Part shown: piece by piece, positions 1 to 12,082 of the stretch
Layout of the letters: each line of letters starts with the position of its first letter
Position numbering within the stretch: the first letter of the stretch is position 1
Assembly: GCA_964020975.1 (NCBI GenBank)
Contig: OZ026630.1
Location: 23,301,712-23,365,711, forward strand
From: Hermodice carunculata
Taxonomy: Eukaryota; Annelida; Polychaeta; Eunicida; Amphinomidae
Length of the DNA: 64,000 nt
Direction: 5' to 3'
Program-made: the position numbers and the translations under genes
Notes under the pieces: model-generated
What the model was told of the DNA's origin: nothing
Databases searched by the model: none
What the model saw: only the letters and a program-made list of their open reading frames with translations

Positions 1-300
1 AGTTTTGGACCTGTATCCACTATCTGGACACCATTCTACACTAAGCTCCATCTTTGACCCTGTGGATGCTCTTGGCTCCTCTGCCCAGTGCTCCTACTCA
101 ATCCATAGCCTGGGGGCGACTTCAGTGCCTTTTCAAAAGGGTGGGCTGGCTTACAGGAACCACACAGATATTTTTGTTAGGCCTTAGGTAACTTGGACTT
201 TTGTTGAAACATGTTCAAAATGGATTTCCTTTCCCGTTTTACACATTACCTCCTTTGTCACCAGTTTAATTTGTTATGTGGGCAAAGCTGGAGGCACTTG
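1..300. other. Left edge, no gene recognised
   Basis: No coding similarity or repeat is recognised on either strand. The remaining cyclin H exons would be expected to the left on the minus strand, but none with the second cyclin fold could be read here or in 461-1115. Confidence 0.4.
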
Positions 301-392
301 CATGTATGTATGTAAGTATGTATGTATGTATGTATGTATGTGTGTATGTGTATATGTATATATATGTGTGTGTATATATATATATATATACA

Positions 393-456
<64 letters not shown>
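301..456. repeat. (ATGT)n then (TA)n microsatellite
   Basis: ATGT/GTAT tetranucleotide repeats at about 301-345 pass into a TG/TA mix and then an almost pure TA tract at about 403-456. The tract gives artefactual Tyr-Ile reading frames on both strands, which were not called as genes. Confidence 0.95.
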
Positions 457-460
<4 letters not shown>

Positions 461-1115
461 ACTCAGCAAGACCAGTGACAGAAAACATCCTATTTGTCAG
501 TCCTGACCGATTTTGCTTGTACTCCAAACTCAACAGGGGATAACCGAAAACACAGTGATGTAACATTGCTTTTATAGCAAGCAGTAATGTGGCTACAGAT
601 GCCAAGGTGTCAGGAAGATTCACCAGTCTAATTGCCTGAGTTGGCATGTTAGTCTGACATGCAGCACTTTCTGTCACATCACTACAGACCTTGCATACCC
701 TGCATGGGTGACATATGGTTGACAACCCTGTCTCAACACATAAATGGTCAATATCTGAAGCTTAAGCTGTCGAATTCAAGACTGATTATCCATAATCATT
801 ATATTCCTGAGGTATTGTACAATAGCTTGGAATATTATTTAGAATTCCCTTACAGTGTTTACAGAGTCATATTGGGTAGATAGGTGTAGTACCAAAAAAG
901 AAAAAAAATATATATAATACATGTACCTATGGTCCAAATTAGCTAGAACTGTCCGTGGCCGCTTAAGCGCCAGGGTCATTTCCCGGTGCACCTTGCGGCA
1001 GGTTAGGTCGTTTCAATATAGCAGACATATTTCGCCATAGTTAAAGTAAATGGAAATGACATCGCAAAGTTGATTGTTATTTTCCAACATACAGCAGAAG
1101 TATTTACAAGCTACA
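457..1115. other. Non-coding stretch beside THAP relic
   Basis: Nothing coding recognised. It contains an A-rich tract near 896-915 and leads into the degraded THAP frame. Confidence 0.4.
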
Positions 1116-1454
1116 ATGACAGTCTGCAATTGCAAAGTTCCTCACTGTGAGCCAGACACAAGAAAACTGGGTAAATTGGATAAATACTCCTGGATGCAAG
1201 GGGTCGCTTTCCACGGTTTTCCTCCAAAGAAACAGAGAAACAACGGGAGCGGTTGAATATGGTGAAAAGACTAGATTATGGACCACCAGGCAAACTTGAA
1301 AGAATTTTTTCAAGACATTTTGTTGGGGGGTAAAGGTCCAACACTAGAACACCCAGTGCCCATGTTATTTCCGTATAACAATTGGATGATTGCAGAAAAA
1401 CAACGCAAAACAAACCGATGGCAGAACCGTGTGAAAGGGCTGAGGATCAAGTGA
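1116..1454 (+). pseudogene. Degraded THAP-domain (C2CH zinc finger) reading frame
   Basis: The frame opens with MTVCNCKVPHC, a Cys-x4-Cys pair, followed by AFHGFPPK, which matches the FHxFP signature of THAP DNA-binding domains. A second frame gives LERIFSRHFVGG, matching the family block C-S-x-H-F, and a third gives TLEHPVPMLF, the usual conserved tail. Reading the domain needs a frame change near 1225-1232 and another in the G-run near 1325-1331. The Cys expected before SRHF reads as Phe, so the zinc site is lost. THAP domains occur in host regulators and in P-element or Harbinger-type transposons. No transposase was found beside it, so either origin is possible. It lies about 0.2 kb beyond the last visible cyclin H exon, which is on the opposite strand. 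Confidence 0.6.
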
Positions 1455-1638
1455 CCTACCCAGCAATGGAGAAAGGCCAGTTGCCAAGTAGACAGCAGGT
1501 GTGCGATCGCTGCGTTGCAGCAGTAGCTCACAGTACTAGCTAATTTGGACCAAAGCTATTGCTAACTCTGACTTTTTGTATTAGTAATCATGACATATTC
1601 AAGGTTCCATATGACTTAAGGTATGAGTCAATACTAAC

Positions 1639-4600
1639 CTTTATATCAATCAATAGTCCTTCCAGTGGTCTGAAAGGGTTATGTACAGTGAGGTGGTAGT
1701 GTAATTGCTGCATCAGTAGTAGTTCCTGGGAAAGGATGATGTCAGAAGCCTGCTCTGGGTCCCTGTGGACATTGGCTACAAACTGCTGTACGGACACGTT
1801 GAACTCCTCCACCTTGCAAGCTAGGTACACACAGGTATATCTGAAACCCAACACATACTGACACATAAATTATGTATCTAGTAGGACAACAGACCAAAAG
1901 GGAGTCAAGGTGACAAATATTTCATCATAATATACTGATAAAAGGCAGAAACAGGAAACCTTCTGCAATTCAAAAATTGAGTTTTTTTCTGGGTTTATGC
2001 TTTGTTGTTTTTTCTTTTTTAGCAGTCATGGTCTCAGAGGTTTGTATCTGTACCCAGACTCACTGCTTAGTCAGGGCACAGACACAAAGCCTGACTTACA
2101 AGGTTTTAATAAATTTTCTATGATGGATCACTGAATCACCATGTCTAATAAAATTAAAGGGTTACAGGTGATCATGTGACATTTGGGAGATTGTAACTTT
2201 CAAGAAGTCATATTTCCATCTGACTTCATGCATCTTCTACCATAAAACGTTGCTGTGGTACTTTTGGTGTTGTCTTTTTCTCCTGACATTAAGGCACTAT
2301 AAATACTTCTACCACCAACTGAACTTGGCCAATGCCAACTTTTATGACGTAAGACAAAAAAAGAATGAGAGACAGATATACATGTAGTCATTATTGTTGG
2401 TACAGTATTTGGGCATAATGTAGAAGGTATGTGTGGGGATTGTGTTTTGTGTGTGATACAATTTGATTTAACAATTCTTTTGAGATAGTGTGGTGGTCCT
2501 GAAATTGAACTTTTGTTTCTGGTTGAAGGCATGTCTGGGTGGATTAGTAATGATTGTGTCCTCTGCATTTCTCCATGCAGACTTCTCCACTCTCAGGCTC
2601 ACTGTCAACCTGACTGTCAGACACAACAATCACCACTTTATCCCATTTGCAACACAATCTTCTGTTCTGCACTTGATCAAGCATAAACTAGTGTTCCATG
2701 ACCACATTGTTGCACATCCAATTCCATATAAAATGTTATATCTAAGATACTCTGTTAAACCAATGCAATGGAAGTGTTCCTTTTGGTCAGTCCAATTGGT
2801 TACAGGGTAACATGATTACAGAGAGCAAGACAAACACAACCTTGACCAAGGAAAATAGGTCAGGGTTACCACAATACATGTCATGTGACTATCTGCTGTA
2901 GTTTTCACAGAAATTACAATCCTTCTCAGATTAAGATATTGATGAAACCTTCAGAATTTATATTTTAATAAAGTTATTATTTCGTGTATGGGTGCTTTAG
3001 ATGACATGCATCTAACTGTGAATTTTTCATTGTTAAATACAATAACAGAAATTGTGGATAACTAGTTATGTTTTCTTATCAAAAGGCCAGTGTGTTTCAA
3101 TGAACATTTATATCACAACCACAGCAAAAAGGAAATTTTGACTTCAAAATAAAATACTCAAACTCAAATACAATGTACCACATGTAACAGAGTCCAAGTT
3201 GCGAACATTGTACTTACAAAATATCTTTCGGATGATAATCCATTGCAGAATTATGTAAATAGAAGCGTTTGAAAAACATCATGGAAGTTCCCTGAAAAGG
3301 AATAACAAAAGATCTTTCTTTCAAGTACGTGAAACAAACAACATGTAAATGTAACTAGTTGCAAGGCAAACATACACAAATATGATGGATAGCGGGCTGG
3401 GACTTTTAATTTCATAACTTACCTACATTACACACACCCCTACTTTTCAAGGATATTTAAAAGAAAACCTTGCATCAATCAAAGGTTATCATAATGCACA
3501 AGCAGTCAGAATTTTTGACAACTTCAATTAAGAACTCGGGCATAATGACGAAATACACACAATAATCATCAAATTTAATGATATTTGGCCCTTTTTACTA
3601 TACACCAACTCAAGACACTTTCTTGTCATTCACAGGAGTTTCCCTAGATCTTGTCAACCCTGCCCATTGAATTTCATTCCAATTTTTACCAATGTTATGC
3701 AAACAATAAAACCCTCAGCTGCCAAATTATATTTCAGAAGTACATGATCAAACCACGTTATACAGCATTAAGACTCCCTGTTGCTCCATTTCCTTTGTTA
3801 GATTTTTCAAAATACATTTCTAGTATTTTTGTCGTTTACTGAGTAGCTGAGGGTCAACCTGTTGGGTTTCCTAGTAGTAGTTAGCTGCCATTAGGACTCA
3901 TGGTAGACCCCTTGAATCCCTTTTGGATTCAGACTGCCTTTGCCTGTGAAGCAGACTCTGTTTTTCATGTTCTGATGTTTATGTACAGAGGTAGAAGGCC
4001 TGCTTCACAGACAAAGACTGTCTCTGTCCCTATATATGATTACTACTGAGAGTGTTGCCTGATTTTTTTTCTTTCTATTTAATATAATCTATTACAAACC
4101 AAGGGGATACCCGACATGTATACTTGTGGCAGCCCTTGAAAAGGTGAAGGACACAGATAGGGGCTCATTATTACAAAACAGACCAAATGCCCCACAAACT
4201 GATAGAAATAATAATAAACTAGAATGGATAGATTTGCAAGCAAATCTGTCTGGGTGCCAATTGCAGTTGAATGCGCTACATCAAGGACTTGACGCAAGTT
4301 CCTTTTATGATCGTAATGTACTTTGTACGCTTTGGCACCACTGTGAGTTTCTGCAGTAGCTACACTCTCCTGTTCTGGAGGAAAAAAAACATATAACAAT
4401 TGTCATTTCTGCTTTTACAAAAAGTCAACGGTACCGTGACAAACACCACATGATCGTGTCTGTTCACTTTTTACCCTTTTTTGGCGACACACAGCCCCCT
4501 TGGCTAACCCCCACATGGAAGGGTACATCTTGAGTTGGAGCTAGCCAAGCGGGGCAGTGTGTCCCAAACAAAAGAAAATTCAGCAAACACAGCCATCCAT

Positions 4601-7047
4601 GATTCGACCACGGAGCTAGAAGGGGAGCCATGAGTCGACAAATGCGGAACATGTCAAGTGTATAACTGGCCAAGATTTTTATTATGAAGTTGTGGTATAT
4701 GACGGAAGACACAAAATATTTTCATTTACATAGCAACTACTTATATATCTACCAATTGCTCTATGTAATAACTCACACTGAACAGTAATAAAGTAACCAA
4801 GCAACAGGTGTGTCAGGGTTTCAATCAAATAGCAATATTTTCAGCTTCAAGGTCAATTATCAAAGCCTAAGGTTCAACATCATAAAGAACTTTGAACTTT
4901 GTTCAAGCTGAATGAGAGATCCCAATTGAAATTTTCAACTCGTATATCTTGAATATGGATACTTTTGCAAGCAAATCTGTCTCAGTGCCAAACTGCTAGG
5001 TAGCTGTTGTTAGCGACCGGCAACAACTTGTTTTGAAACCCCCTCCAATAGTGTTTTGTGACATCATCAATCATGGGTCATCAGGTACAATCTGCTGAAC
5101 AGTAGTGGTAGAGTAACCAGGCAACAGGTGTATTGTCATTTGATGCAATCTGATTGGCTAGTACAACTACCATTGTTTTTTCAGCGAATAGCTGAAAACA
5201 ATTAAAAAAAAATTTTTTTTAACCATAACTTTAATAATTTTTAACATATCAATAAATCCCCATCAGGTGCACAATTTCAGCTATGGGTCTCCTAGTATGT
5301 AGAATTTCAATGTTATAATGGTTGAGAAAACTGTGTCACAAAATGTGGCAGAAAGGTATTAACCCTTAAAGTGCTAGTCACGGCTATAGTCGTTTTCTCA
5401 TTACGGTTAAACATATAACGGTTAAAAGATTCAAATTCCTCATGAAGAGACCTTTCATTCAAATACCAGCAAGCTTAGTCTAAAGCAAAAAGTAGTCTTA
5501 GTCAACAGTTTTCCTTGGGGCACTTTGTGCACAATGCGCCCCAAGGAAAGCTGTTGACTCAATCTTAAATCAGCGCTTTAAGGGTTAAGAAATAAAGAAA
5601 GATAAAAAAACTACAAAAACAATATGTCTGGGTTCACACCCAGACATAATTATATCTTATCATGAGGTACCCTTCCTTCACTCCTCTCCTGGACCGCTTC
5701 ATGTCCTGGCTTGTTCTAGATTGATGCTTTGACCCGCCCCCCCCCCCCCCCTTTATTTTTTGTAATATTCATTAGCTATTTTATAACGAATTAAATAAGA
5801 AAGGGTCTTAAGTAAGACTAACCAACTGTGTCTGATGGAACCATTTGGTCTGAATGTCACAGTGAAATTGGCCCACTTGCATCATAATATACTAAAATTT
5901 AAGGTTCTCGCGCCTATTCCCCATTGATGTTTGTGTTGTGCTGCTGAATACAGTACAGCATTCAGTCCCAACCAAAACTAAATGGAGTGAGCCTCTCAAT
6001 TTGTGGCCCCATGAATTATTATCATGAACCATGAACCACCCATACATGTAGAACATCCCTCCCTAATCACCACCTGAGAGACCTGATATCTATTTAGTTA
6101 CAGGATGTTTGAAAACATCAACACATGCAAGAAGCACATGGAACATAAACCAGACCAATACATCAATATGACAGTTGGTCTGTGTAAAGTAAGAAACAGT
6201 TAACTTTCACATTGTACCCATGACAGCCCAACTGACAGGTTCTCTCACTATCATGGTACTTGCCTTGTTTTTCATAGAGTCCTGTTTAATATACATTTAT
6301 GAAATGTGACTCTAAAAGGCAGAATTAAAAGAATATAATTAGATACCATATGAGCATGTACATGAATGCTATTTACTTTTTATCAAGTACATTTTGAATG
6401 TCTTTTTAACTATTATGAAGAATCGAGATATCTACCAACACATATCTTGGCATGGGTGGTTGGAATTTGACACAAAATTCTCTTAATACATATTCATAGT
6501 GTCGACATAATGTCCTTTCTTCTGCTGGTGTCAGGAAGTATTCGCTTTGTTCTTCATCCTAAAAAACAAACAAACAAAACTAATATAATTACTACACTTG
6601 TATTACACCATTACATAAAAAGTATCATGCAACCAGTTGCTTGACTCACATGTAACTTACTAGGGTGTAGCATAGTTGAAGACAAGAGTTTTGTCAGTAA
6701 TTAATAATCTTTTTAGCAAAAACAAATTTACGCAGTTCAAATTCCTACCAAATGAACTTGACATTTCCATCAGCATGATTAATTTGGATAAAAAGTTATA
6801 ATCTTTACCGGTCAGGTTAATGAGAGGTACATGGGTAACAAATAAAAAGCTGGCATGATGCCACATGCATCTGTTCATGACATATGTTTATATGAGCTAC
6901 ATATGTAAATAAGACCAAAAAAAATATTACCACATTCTCTCCTCTATGGGCTGCAATATACTTTGCATTTGCCTCAGCTCTCAGCTGACTTAACTCTGTT
7001 GTTCCCTGGAATGTCCAGAATTTCCTTTGTGAACTTGTGGCAAACAT
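1639..7047 (-). CDS. CCNH: Cyclin H, N-terminal four exons (gene runs off the left edge)
   Basis: Cyclin H is the regulatory subunit of the CDK-activating kinase with CDK7 and MAT1, in the nucleus and within TFIIH, where it supports RNA polymerase II CTD phosphorylation. Coding exons: 7047-6931 (39 codons), 6558-6436 (41 codons), 3291-3218, and 1840-1639. All are bounded by AG/GT sites with donors gtaata, gtagat, gtaagt and gttagt, and the phases agree, giving 172 residues. Start [13 protein letters not shown] aligns with the vertebrate MYHNSSQKRHWTF. The next exons carry [29 protein letters not shown] and [16 protein letters not shown], the hallmarks of the first cyclin box. The human protein is about 323 residues, so the second cyclin fold and C-terminus lie left of the window. 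The ATG at 7047 is chosen by homology; an in-frame upstream ATG at 7149 exists. Confidence 0.93.
1876..3200. other. Cyclin H intron 3, no further feature seen
   Basis: Intron between the exon at 3218-3291 and the exon at 1639-1840. No additional coding block, array or hairpin repeat was recognised. Confidence 0.5.
3941..4016. repeat. Small inverted repeat
   Basis: Arms GCCTTTGCCTGTGAAGCAG and CTGCTTCACAGACAAAGAC are inverted with two mismatches, about 40 bases apart, within cyclin H intron 2. It may be the core of an old MITE. Confidence 0.45.
4231..5646. mobile_element. Hairpin-bounded repeat element(s) in cyclin H intron 2
   Basis: A hairpin GATTTGC-AA-GCAAATC followed by TGTCTGGGTGCCAA sits at 4231-4262, and a near copy (TTTTGCAAGCAAATCTGTC) at 4963-4981. 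The stretch ends in a second hairpin, TGTCTGGGT-TCAC-ACCCAGACA, at about 5623-5645 after an AAATAAAGAAAG tract. The same pair of end signals recurs at 41261, 45025 and 47295, so this looks like a dispersed element. Whether there is one copy from 4231 or a shorter one from 4962 is unresolved. A TTAA-flanked MITE (5359-5588) lies inside it. Confidence 0.5.
5359..5588. mobile_element. TTAA-flanked MITE with internal stem
   Basis: Begins TTAACCCTTAAAGTGC and ends GCGCTTTAAGGGTTAA, a terminal inverted repeat with the TTAA typical of piggyBac-type target sites. Near the right end is a near-perfect internal stem, GTCAACAGTTTTCCTTGGGG against CCCCAAGGAAAGCTGTTGAC. It carries no coding sequence and is 230 bp long. 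Related copies are at 9560-9811, 21070-21302 and, degraded, 18025-18237. Confidence 0.75.
5737..5752. repeat. poly(C) tract
   Basis: Run of about 15 C followed by TTTATTTTTTG; homopolymer in cyclin H intron 2. Confidence 0.8.
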
Positions 7048-7051
7048 CCTG

Positions 7052-7404
7052 TGAGGACTCTGAAACCCGGCAAAATTGTATCCATTTTTACACATAATAG
7101 TCTTTGTAACTTTGTACAAGTCAATGTCATTCATAGCATTTACTCCCACTAAGCATCCTCAAAACTTGTTCTATTACTTCATTATTCCATGGAATGGTAA
7201 AAATTAGTCTTGTATCATAAAAAAAGAGTCTGGGTGTACAATACTGCTCAATTGACCACTTTACATGTAAGTTCCAACTCTCAGAATTTTAAGTCAATAA
7301 AACTAGTAGGACAACACAATGGCCAGTGAAGTTGGGTGGTAAAAAGATGCCCAGATGGATCTACTAAGAGATGCATGGTCCGCATCTGTGGGATTTGTCC
7401 AACA
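7052..7404. promoter_or_regulatory. Region upstream of cyclin H start
   Basis: Immediately 5' of the cyclin H ATG on the minus strand. Any 5' UTR and core promoter should lie here or beyond the adjacent MITE. No clear TATA box or CpG cluster can be named, so this call rests on position only. Confidence 0.25.
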
Positions 7405-7625
7405 TCAATAATATAGCTCCAGGTGGCTTCCTGTGTGGTTCGTTCTTATGTTGTCAGGGCTAGAAAATTTTTCAATACAATTATGATGTCAGACATGAGA
7501 CACTAGTTTAGATGTAAGGTGTTTAGGCCTATCATTTTTAATATCTTGATGATATCTACTGTTATCGTCAAGATATTAGAAATGATAGGCCTACATCACA
7601 CGAAGCCACCTGGATCTATGAATTG
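7405..7625. mobile_element. Foldback MITE
   Basis: Outer arms CTCCAGGTGGCTTCCTGTGT (from about 7415) and the inverted CACACGAAGCCACCTGGATC (about 7596-7616) pair with few mismatches. An inner pair, TAGGCCTATCATTTTTAATA (about 7527) and its inverted near copy ending ATGATAGGCCTA (about 7594), forms a second stem. No coding capacity. The structure fits a hairpin MITE that inserted upstream of cyclin H. Confidence 0.65.
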
Positions 7626-7666
7626 AACACCGTCACTCCAATGGGTCTCAACTCCAGTGCAGAAAA

Positions 7667-7745
7667 ATGTTCACCTGCAATTTCTGGCATAAACAGTACA
7701 AGCACAAGCAGTCTCTAAACAGGCATGTAACCAACCAACATCTCT
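7667..7745 (+). pseudogene. Possible single degenerate C2H2 zinc finger
   Basis: One frame reads FTCNFWHKQYKHKQSLNRHV then TNQH. This follows the C2H2 layout, with aromatic-Cys, a K-Y/S-L spacing and H-x4-H, but the second Cys position reads Trp (TGG, one base from TGC/TGT). No adjoining finger or exon boundary is visible. It may be a fragment of a zinc-finger gene or transposon, or chance. Confidence 0.3.
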
Positions 7746-7849
7746 ATGCGAGCAGATTAACCTTTAATATATATAATCTGACATATAATTCTACTGTTAA
7801 CATCCATAGATTATTAGAAAGTTTGGCCACAATAATCTACAGTTTTTAG

Positions 7850-9440
7850 ACTTGTCTGTTTTGCTACTTAACTTTATCTTTTGGCATCTTTCTGTTTTAA
7901 TATTCACTATCAGACATTTTAGGCTTACATGTTTTCTGTTAGGTAAACCCCCAGGGGCTACAGGTAGCAAGAAGCGGCCTATGACAGTTGCATGTCTGCC
8001 TAATTGTACTTAAAATCCTGTTAAGAAAAATTGTTTTGATAGCATGTTTTTGGCATAAATGCTAATGACTTCCATTCTTTTCTGACATGCCTAAATACAC
8101 ATTTACTCACTATTAAAAAATTACTCAAAATTGACAGTATTTTCTCAAGTGTGACAAACCTGACAGATTAAGTTGACACATTGACTCAGGGTTGGCAATT
8201 AAATAGAGCTTAATTGTTTGAGGAGTAGGTGTCATCATGGAGTTTGTTTTACATCTCTGGTACAGGATGTACATTGTTGCAGTCCTTGTTAGGATTTTCC
8301 TTGGTTTGTACAGGTGGTCTAGCTGCAACTGTTTATTTTACAATCACTGGGACTGAATATAATGCCCCAGCTTGTTTCCACTTCACTTAAACATTGGCGG
8401 ATGGTTTAACTAGGAAAAGCTGTCCAGCTAGAAAGGGTACATTTTGGTTCAGGGGTAAGTCAAATTGTTCTTATCTGAACATGTACTATGAAAATTTGGT
8501 AATTATGGTTTGTTTGACAGGTATTCTTCTTTGATATGAAGCTCTGCATTTACAAGCAAAACTTCACATATTTAGCTAATTCATCAATTGCCACGTTCTT
8601 ATTTATTCATTATTATGTGGGTTGTCTTTGCTGAATATTTAGCTTAGGCAAGGAGCCGCTACTCAGAGAGACATGTACGGGTAAAAGGCTCCGAAACATG
8701 TTGAGTAGTTACCCGCTGAAGACCCTTTAATTTATTTGGGCTGATACAGCCTATGTCAAAATTTTACAGAGGAACGTGTGCAATATAGACAATAGTAATT
8801 CCATATATATACAGGTTAGACAGGGACAGGTTAGCTTATGGGGAGTAAAGAGTTCGAACTGCGGAATAGGATATTGACTACTAGGAAGTGGTTCTGTGCA
8901 AAAAGACACAAATACAATACAGAAGAATGGATAATTACCAACAGCACTTTGAAATTCACAACACAGATTTTCAGACACCCAGACTGTATGTCCCCAGAGA
9001 GGAGGCTATAACCAAATATTATAGACCATTTGAAGTGACCCAAGCAGGGTCATGTTCAGAATTATCTCTAAACTGGCTGTCAGTATGAAAAAGAGAAATG
9101 AAAGAATAAATCCAATGTCCAGGAATCCAGGGATCTGTAAGCCAAGGTTCTATAATGAATACATAGGGCAAATATTACCTTGGCTGCACCCCACCCACCC
9201 ACAATGACATCTTGACAGTCTGCATAAAATTCTGGTTACCAAAAATGATTTATATCTATCTGATGAAGAAAAGGAAGGCCCGCCCACACCCAGCTTGTGA
9301 CTGAACTGTTCCTTTTTTATTTCAGCTGGGGGGTTGATCAAATATCATGGTGGACCCAGAAACTGAAGAAGAGCAAGCTGACATTCAATAAACCACAGAA
9401 ACTTTAATTTAAAATGATCTTTCATTAATGTAATCATTAA
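7850..9440. other. Intergenic stretch, nothing recognised
   Basis: Only short unrelated open frames on both strands (for example around 8750-9090). No conserved motif, hairpin pair or tandem array was identified. Confidence 0.4.
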
Positions 9441-9559
9441 TCACAGCAACAAATATGACATGGTCAGACAGCAGTGATGAAGACATGAACTTGGAGCACT
9501 TGACACCCAAAATGACTTCAATAATACATTGGTATTAGATACCACTCTGAATAGTGACT

Positions 9560-9811
9560 TTAACGCATTCCATACCAGTCCCTGATATTTAAGTATGTTT
9601 GTAAACTTAGATTTAAAACGACAATTGCATGTTTAAATTCATGAAAAGAGCTTTTGTTCAAGTACCAACAAGCCTATCGTCTTAAGTCAGTGGTTCTGGC
9701 ACTGCCTGGCAAGTTATGCTGCAGCTGCCCTTGCGGCAGCTGCAGCATGACTTGCCAGGCAGTGCCAGAACCACTCAGCAAGGCCTGTGACCATAATATG
9801 GAATGAGTTAA
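9560..9811. mobile_element. TTAA-flanked MITE with very strong internal palindrome
   Basis: Ends are TTAACGCATTCCATA and the inverted TATGGAATGAGTTAA. The body resembles the 5359 copy (AAAGAGCTTTTGTTCAAGTA, then CAACAAGCCTA), but the stem differs completely. Arms of about 41 bases, starting AGTGGTTCTGGCACTGCC and ending CAGTGCCAGAACCACT, pair with one mismatch around a short loop near 9733-9736. No coding capacity. Confidence 0.75.
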
Positions 9812-11030
9812 TAACTCATTAGTAAAAAAGTAATACCCAGTGTGTGATAAGCACAGAATGTGAATGCTAGGGACACGGTGCTCTTGAAGACATGAATCCC
9901 CTCACCTGACACTTGCTCAGCTGTGCATGTAAAACCAAAAAGCTGTGCTTCACATTCTGTGCATATCACAGTGTAATCCATTCACATATAAACCATACGA
10001 ATTCTTATTTTCACATCAAATAGTACCTGTCACTGTTTAACATTTGGCTGCAAATTCCCAACAAAACTTCAAATGAAGCTGACTTTGACATATTGGTCAA
10101 GCATGTTAAAGATGCCAATACTGTTCACATTACTGCTTGGAACATTTACAGGCAACAAAAGCAAAAATAGAAGCAAAGTTATGATCCTCAAAAAGAAACC
10201 AGATGACAAATTAAATATGGAGCCTTGGGAAATTTCAACGTCCAGAGGGCACAGAAAAGCTGATCTAAATACGAGATGTTGATGAGTATATACCAACTTA
10301 CAAGGATGAAACAACAGGCAAAGGAACCTTTAGGTACCAGGGTGAAAAAAATAAAGCAGAAAGTGAATCATACAAAGGGAATGATAAAAGCCACAGCAAT
10401 AGAAAGTTTAAGACAGCACATACAGCAGAGGTATTATAAGGTAGAGGTGCAGTACTATGAATGATATGGGGCTTATACACTGTATGTGATTTCCCATGAA
10501 CATGGAGAATGCATAGCAGCGGACAAGAAAATGAATTAACAGAGCACCAGCAGCTTATACAACAACAGTAGCAGTCCTAGGAGAGTTAAGACAGAATAAA
10601 ATCACAGACAGAATTTATAAAGCAAAGTTTAAGTATTGGGGATATTTACAAGAAGTTAGTGAAGACAGCTGGTGCAGGAATATATAAAACTAAGCTGTTA
10701 AGGAGCAAACAAAATGGGTCAAAGACAAGCCAAAGAGAATTGTGTTTTGGGAGGGAGGGCAGGGATCGAGGCTTTTGTTTCAAAGTAGGGAAGGAGTTAT
10801 CACCCTTGAAAGGGGAAAACAGAGTGGGCAGCAGGCAGTAATGGGAAGTGTAAGGTGACTAAGCTCTGTACACAAAAGACAGATGAGACATTAATTTAGA
10901 TCATTGGCTATTGTGGTGTGATGCATTAAAAAGATGAGGGAAAATATTTTTAAAAATTGGCATGGTGAAGACTGTAATTGTAAGGGACTTTAAGTTCATA
11001 GCAAAGTGTAGCATGAACCTTAGGTTTGAA
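9812..11030. other. Unclassified stretch with weak coding-like frames
   Basis: Several short plus-strand frames between 10069 and 10464 have charged, protein-like composition, but they interrupt one another and match nothing recognised. A partly complementary pair, AGCACAGAATGTGAATGCTA (9850) and CTTCACATTCTGTGCATATC (9949), suggests a degraded foldback element. This could be an old transposon body. Confidence 0.3.
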
Positions 11031-11032
11031 GG

Positions 11033-11222
<190 letters not shown>

Positions 11223-11444
11223 GGGGAAGATATAACCAGGACCATGGAGCTATCAGATTCTTGTAATAGCTCCATGACAGGACCTGGGCCCATCACAGCT
11301 GTGGGTGATTTTGTAGTGGACTTTATTCTATGTATGACAGAATTATCATTTTCTAGAGTGAAATTCAAAAGTAGCAACTCACTGCTGATCACATGGATAC
11401 AGGACACTTCGGTATAAAACCATTTCTGGATCACACACACACAG

Positions 11445-11530
11445 CCACATTGGGACCAAGCCAAACCAGGACCATACAACTTCAGGACCAAGACAACTTG
11501 GTACCAAGTTATTTTGGGACCATGTCATAT
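11445..11530. repeat. Degenerate phrase repeat built on GGGACCAAG
   Basis: Imperfect units of roughly 15-18 bases: TTGGGACCAAGCC, CCAGGACCATACAACTT, CAGGACCAAGACAACTT, GGTACCAAGTTATTTT, GGGACCATGTC. A comparable block of TTCCGAAATGACTTGGT-type phrases lies at 12083-12247. Confidence 0.5.
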
Positions 11531-12082
11531 CAATACAAAATAATTTTCATTCTCTTTCACCTCATTGACATGGTGAATTAGGCTACTTATTTGATCACAT
11601 TTCCAATAAAATTATTTTGCCAATAAAGGATTGCCTTGATAAAACTTTCATTGGGGTGCTCAGGTGTTTTTTTTTTTTTTTTTTTTTTAAACTTTACATG
11701 CACTTTTTGACTGACTGACTGACTTGTATAGCAATAGACTTCACATGTGATCTGAAATTAATTAATAATTTTTCTTTACACTGAAGTTTGCAGAAATCAT
11801 GGTATTTAACTGTAGGTGCTACTATATTAAATGATCATGAGAAGTTTGGAAGATATATATGATATCCACGATATCATCATTTTGTGATTTGTGTAATGTA
11901 TATCAATGCTTTTACTATGCATTTCGACTTACTGATTTTACAACAATCATTGTAATATGTACTTTGGCAGACAATTTGCTCATATAATAAAGGTGAATAC
12001 CATAAATACGCATATATGAACTCTCTACGAAGTGTCAACATGGCTGCTGTGATTTCTATCTTCTGTGTTGAATCTGAAATAC

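Noticed and set aside
258-725. Long minus-strand frame containing Tyr-Ile repeats
   Set aside because: Most of it is translation of the (TA)n microsatellite; the rest has no protein similarity or splice context.
8640-8720. Possible Penelope-type end (CTCCGAAACATGTTGAGTAG)
   Set aside because: The phrase resembles sequence seen near some Penelope elements, but no reverse transcriptase or second copy lies beside it.
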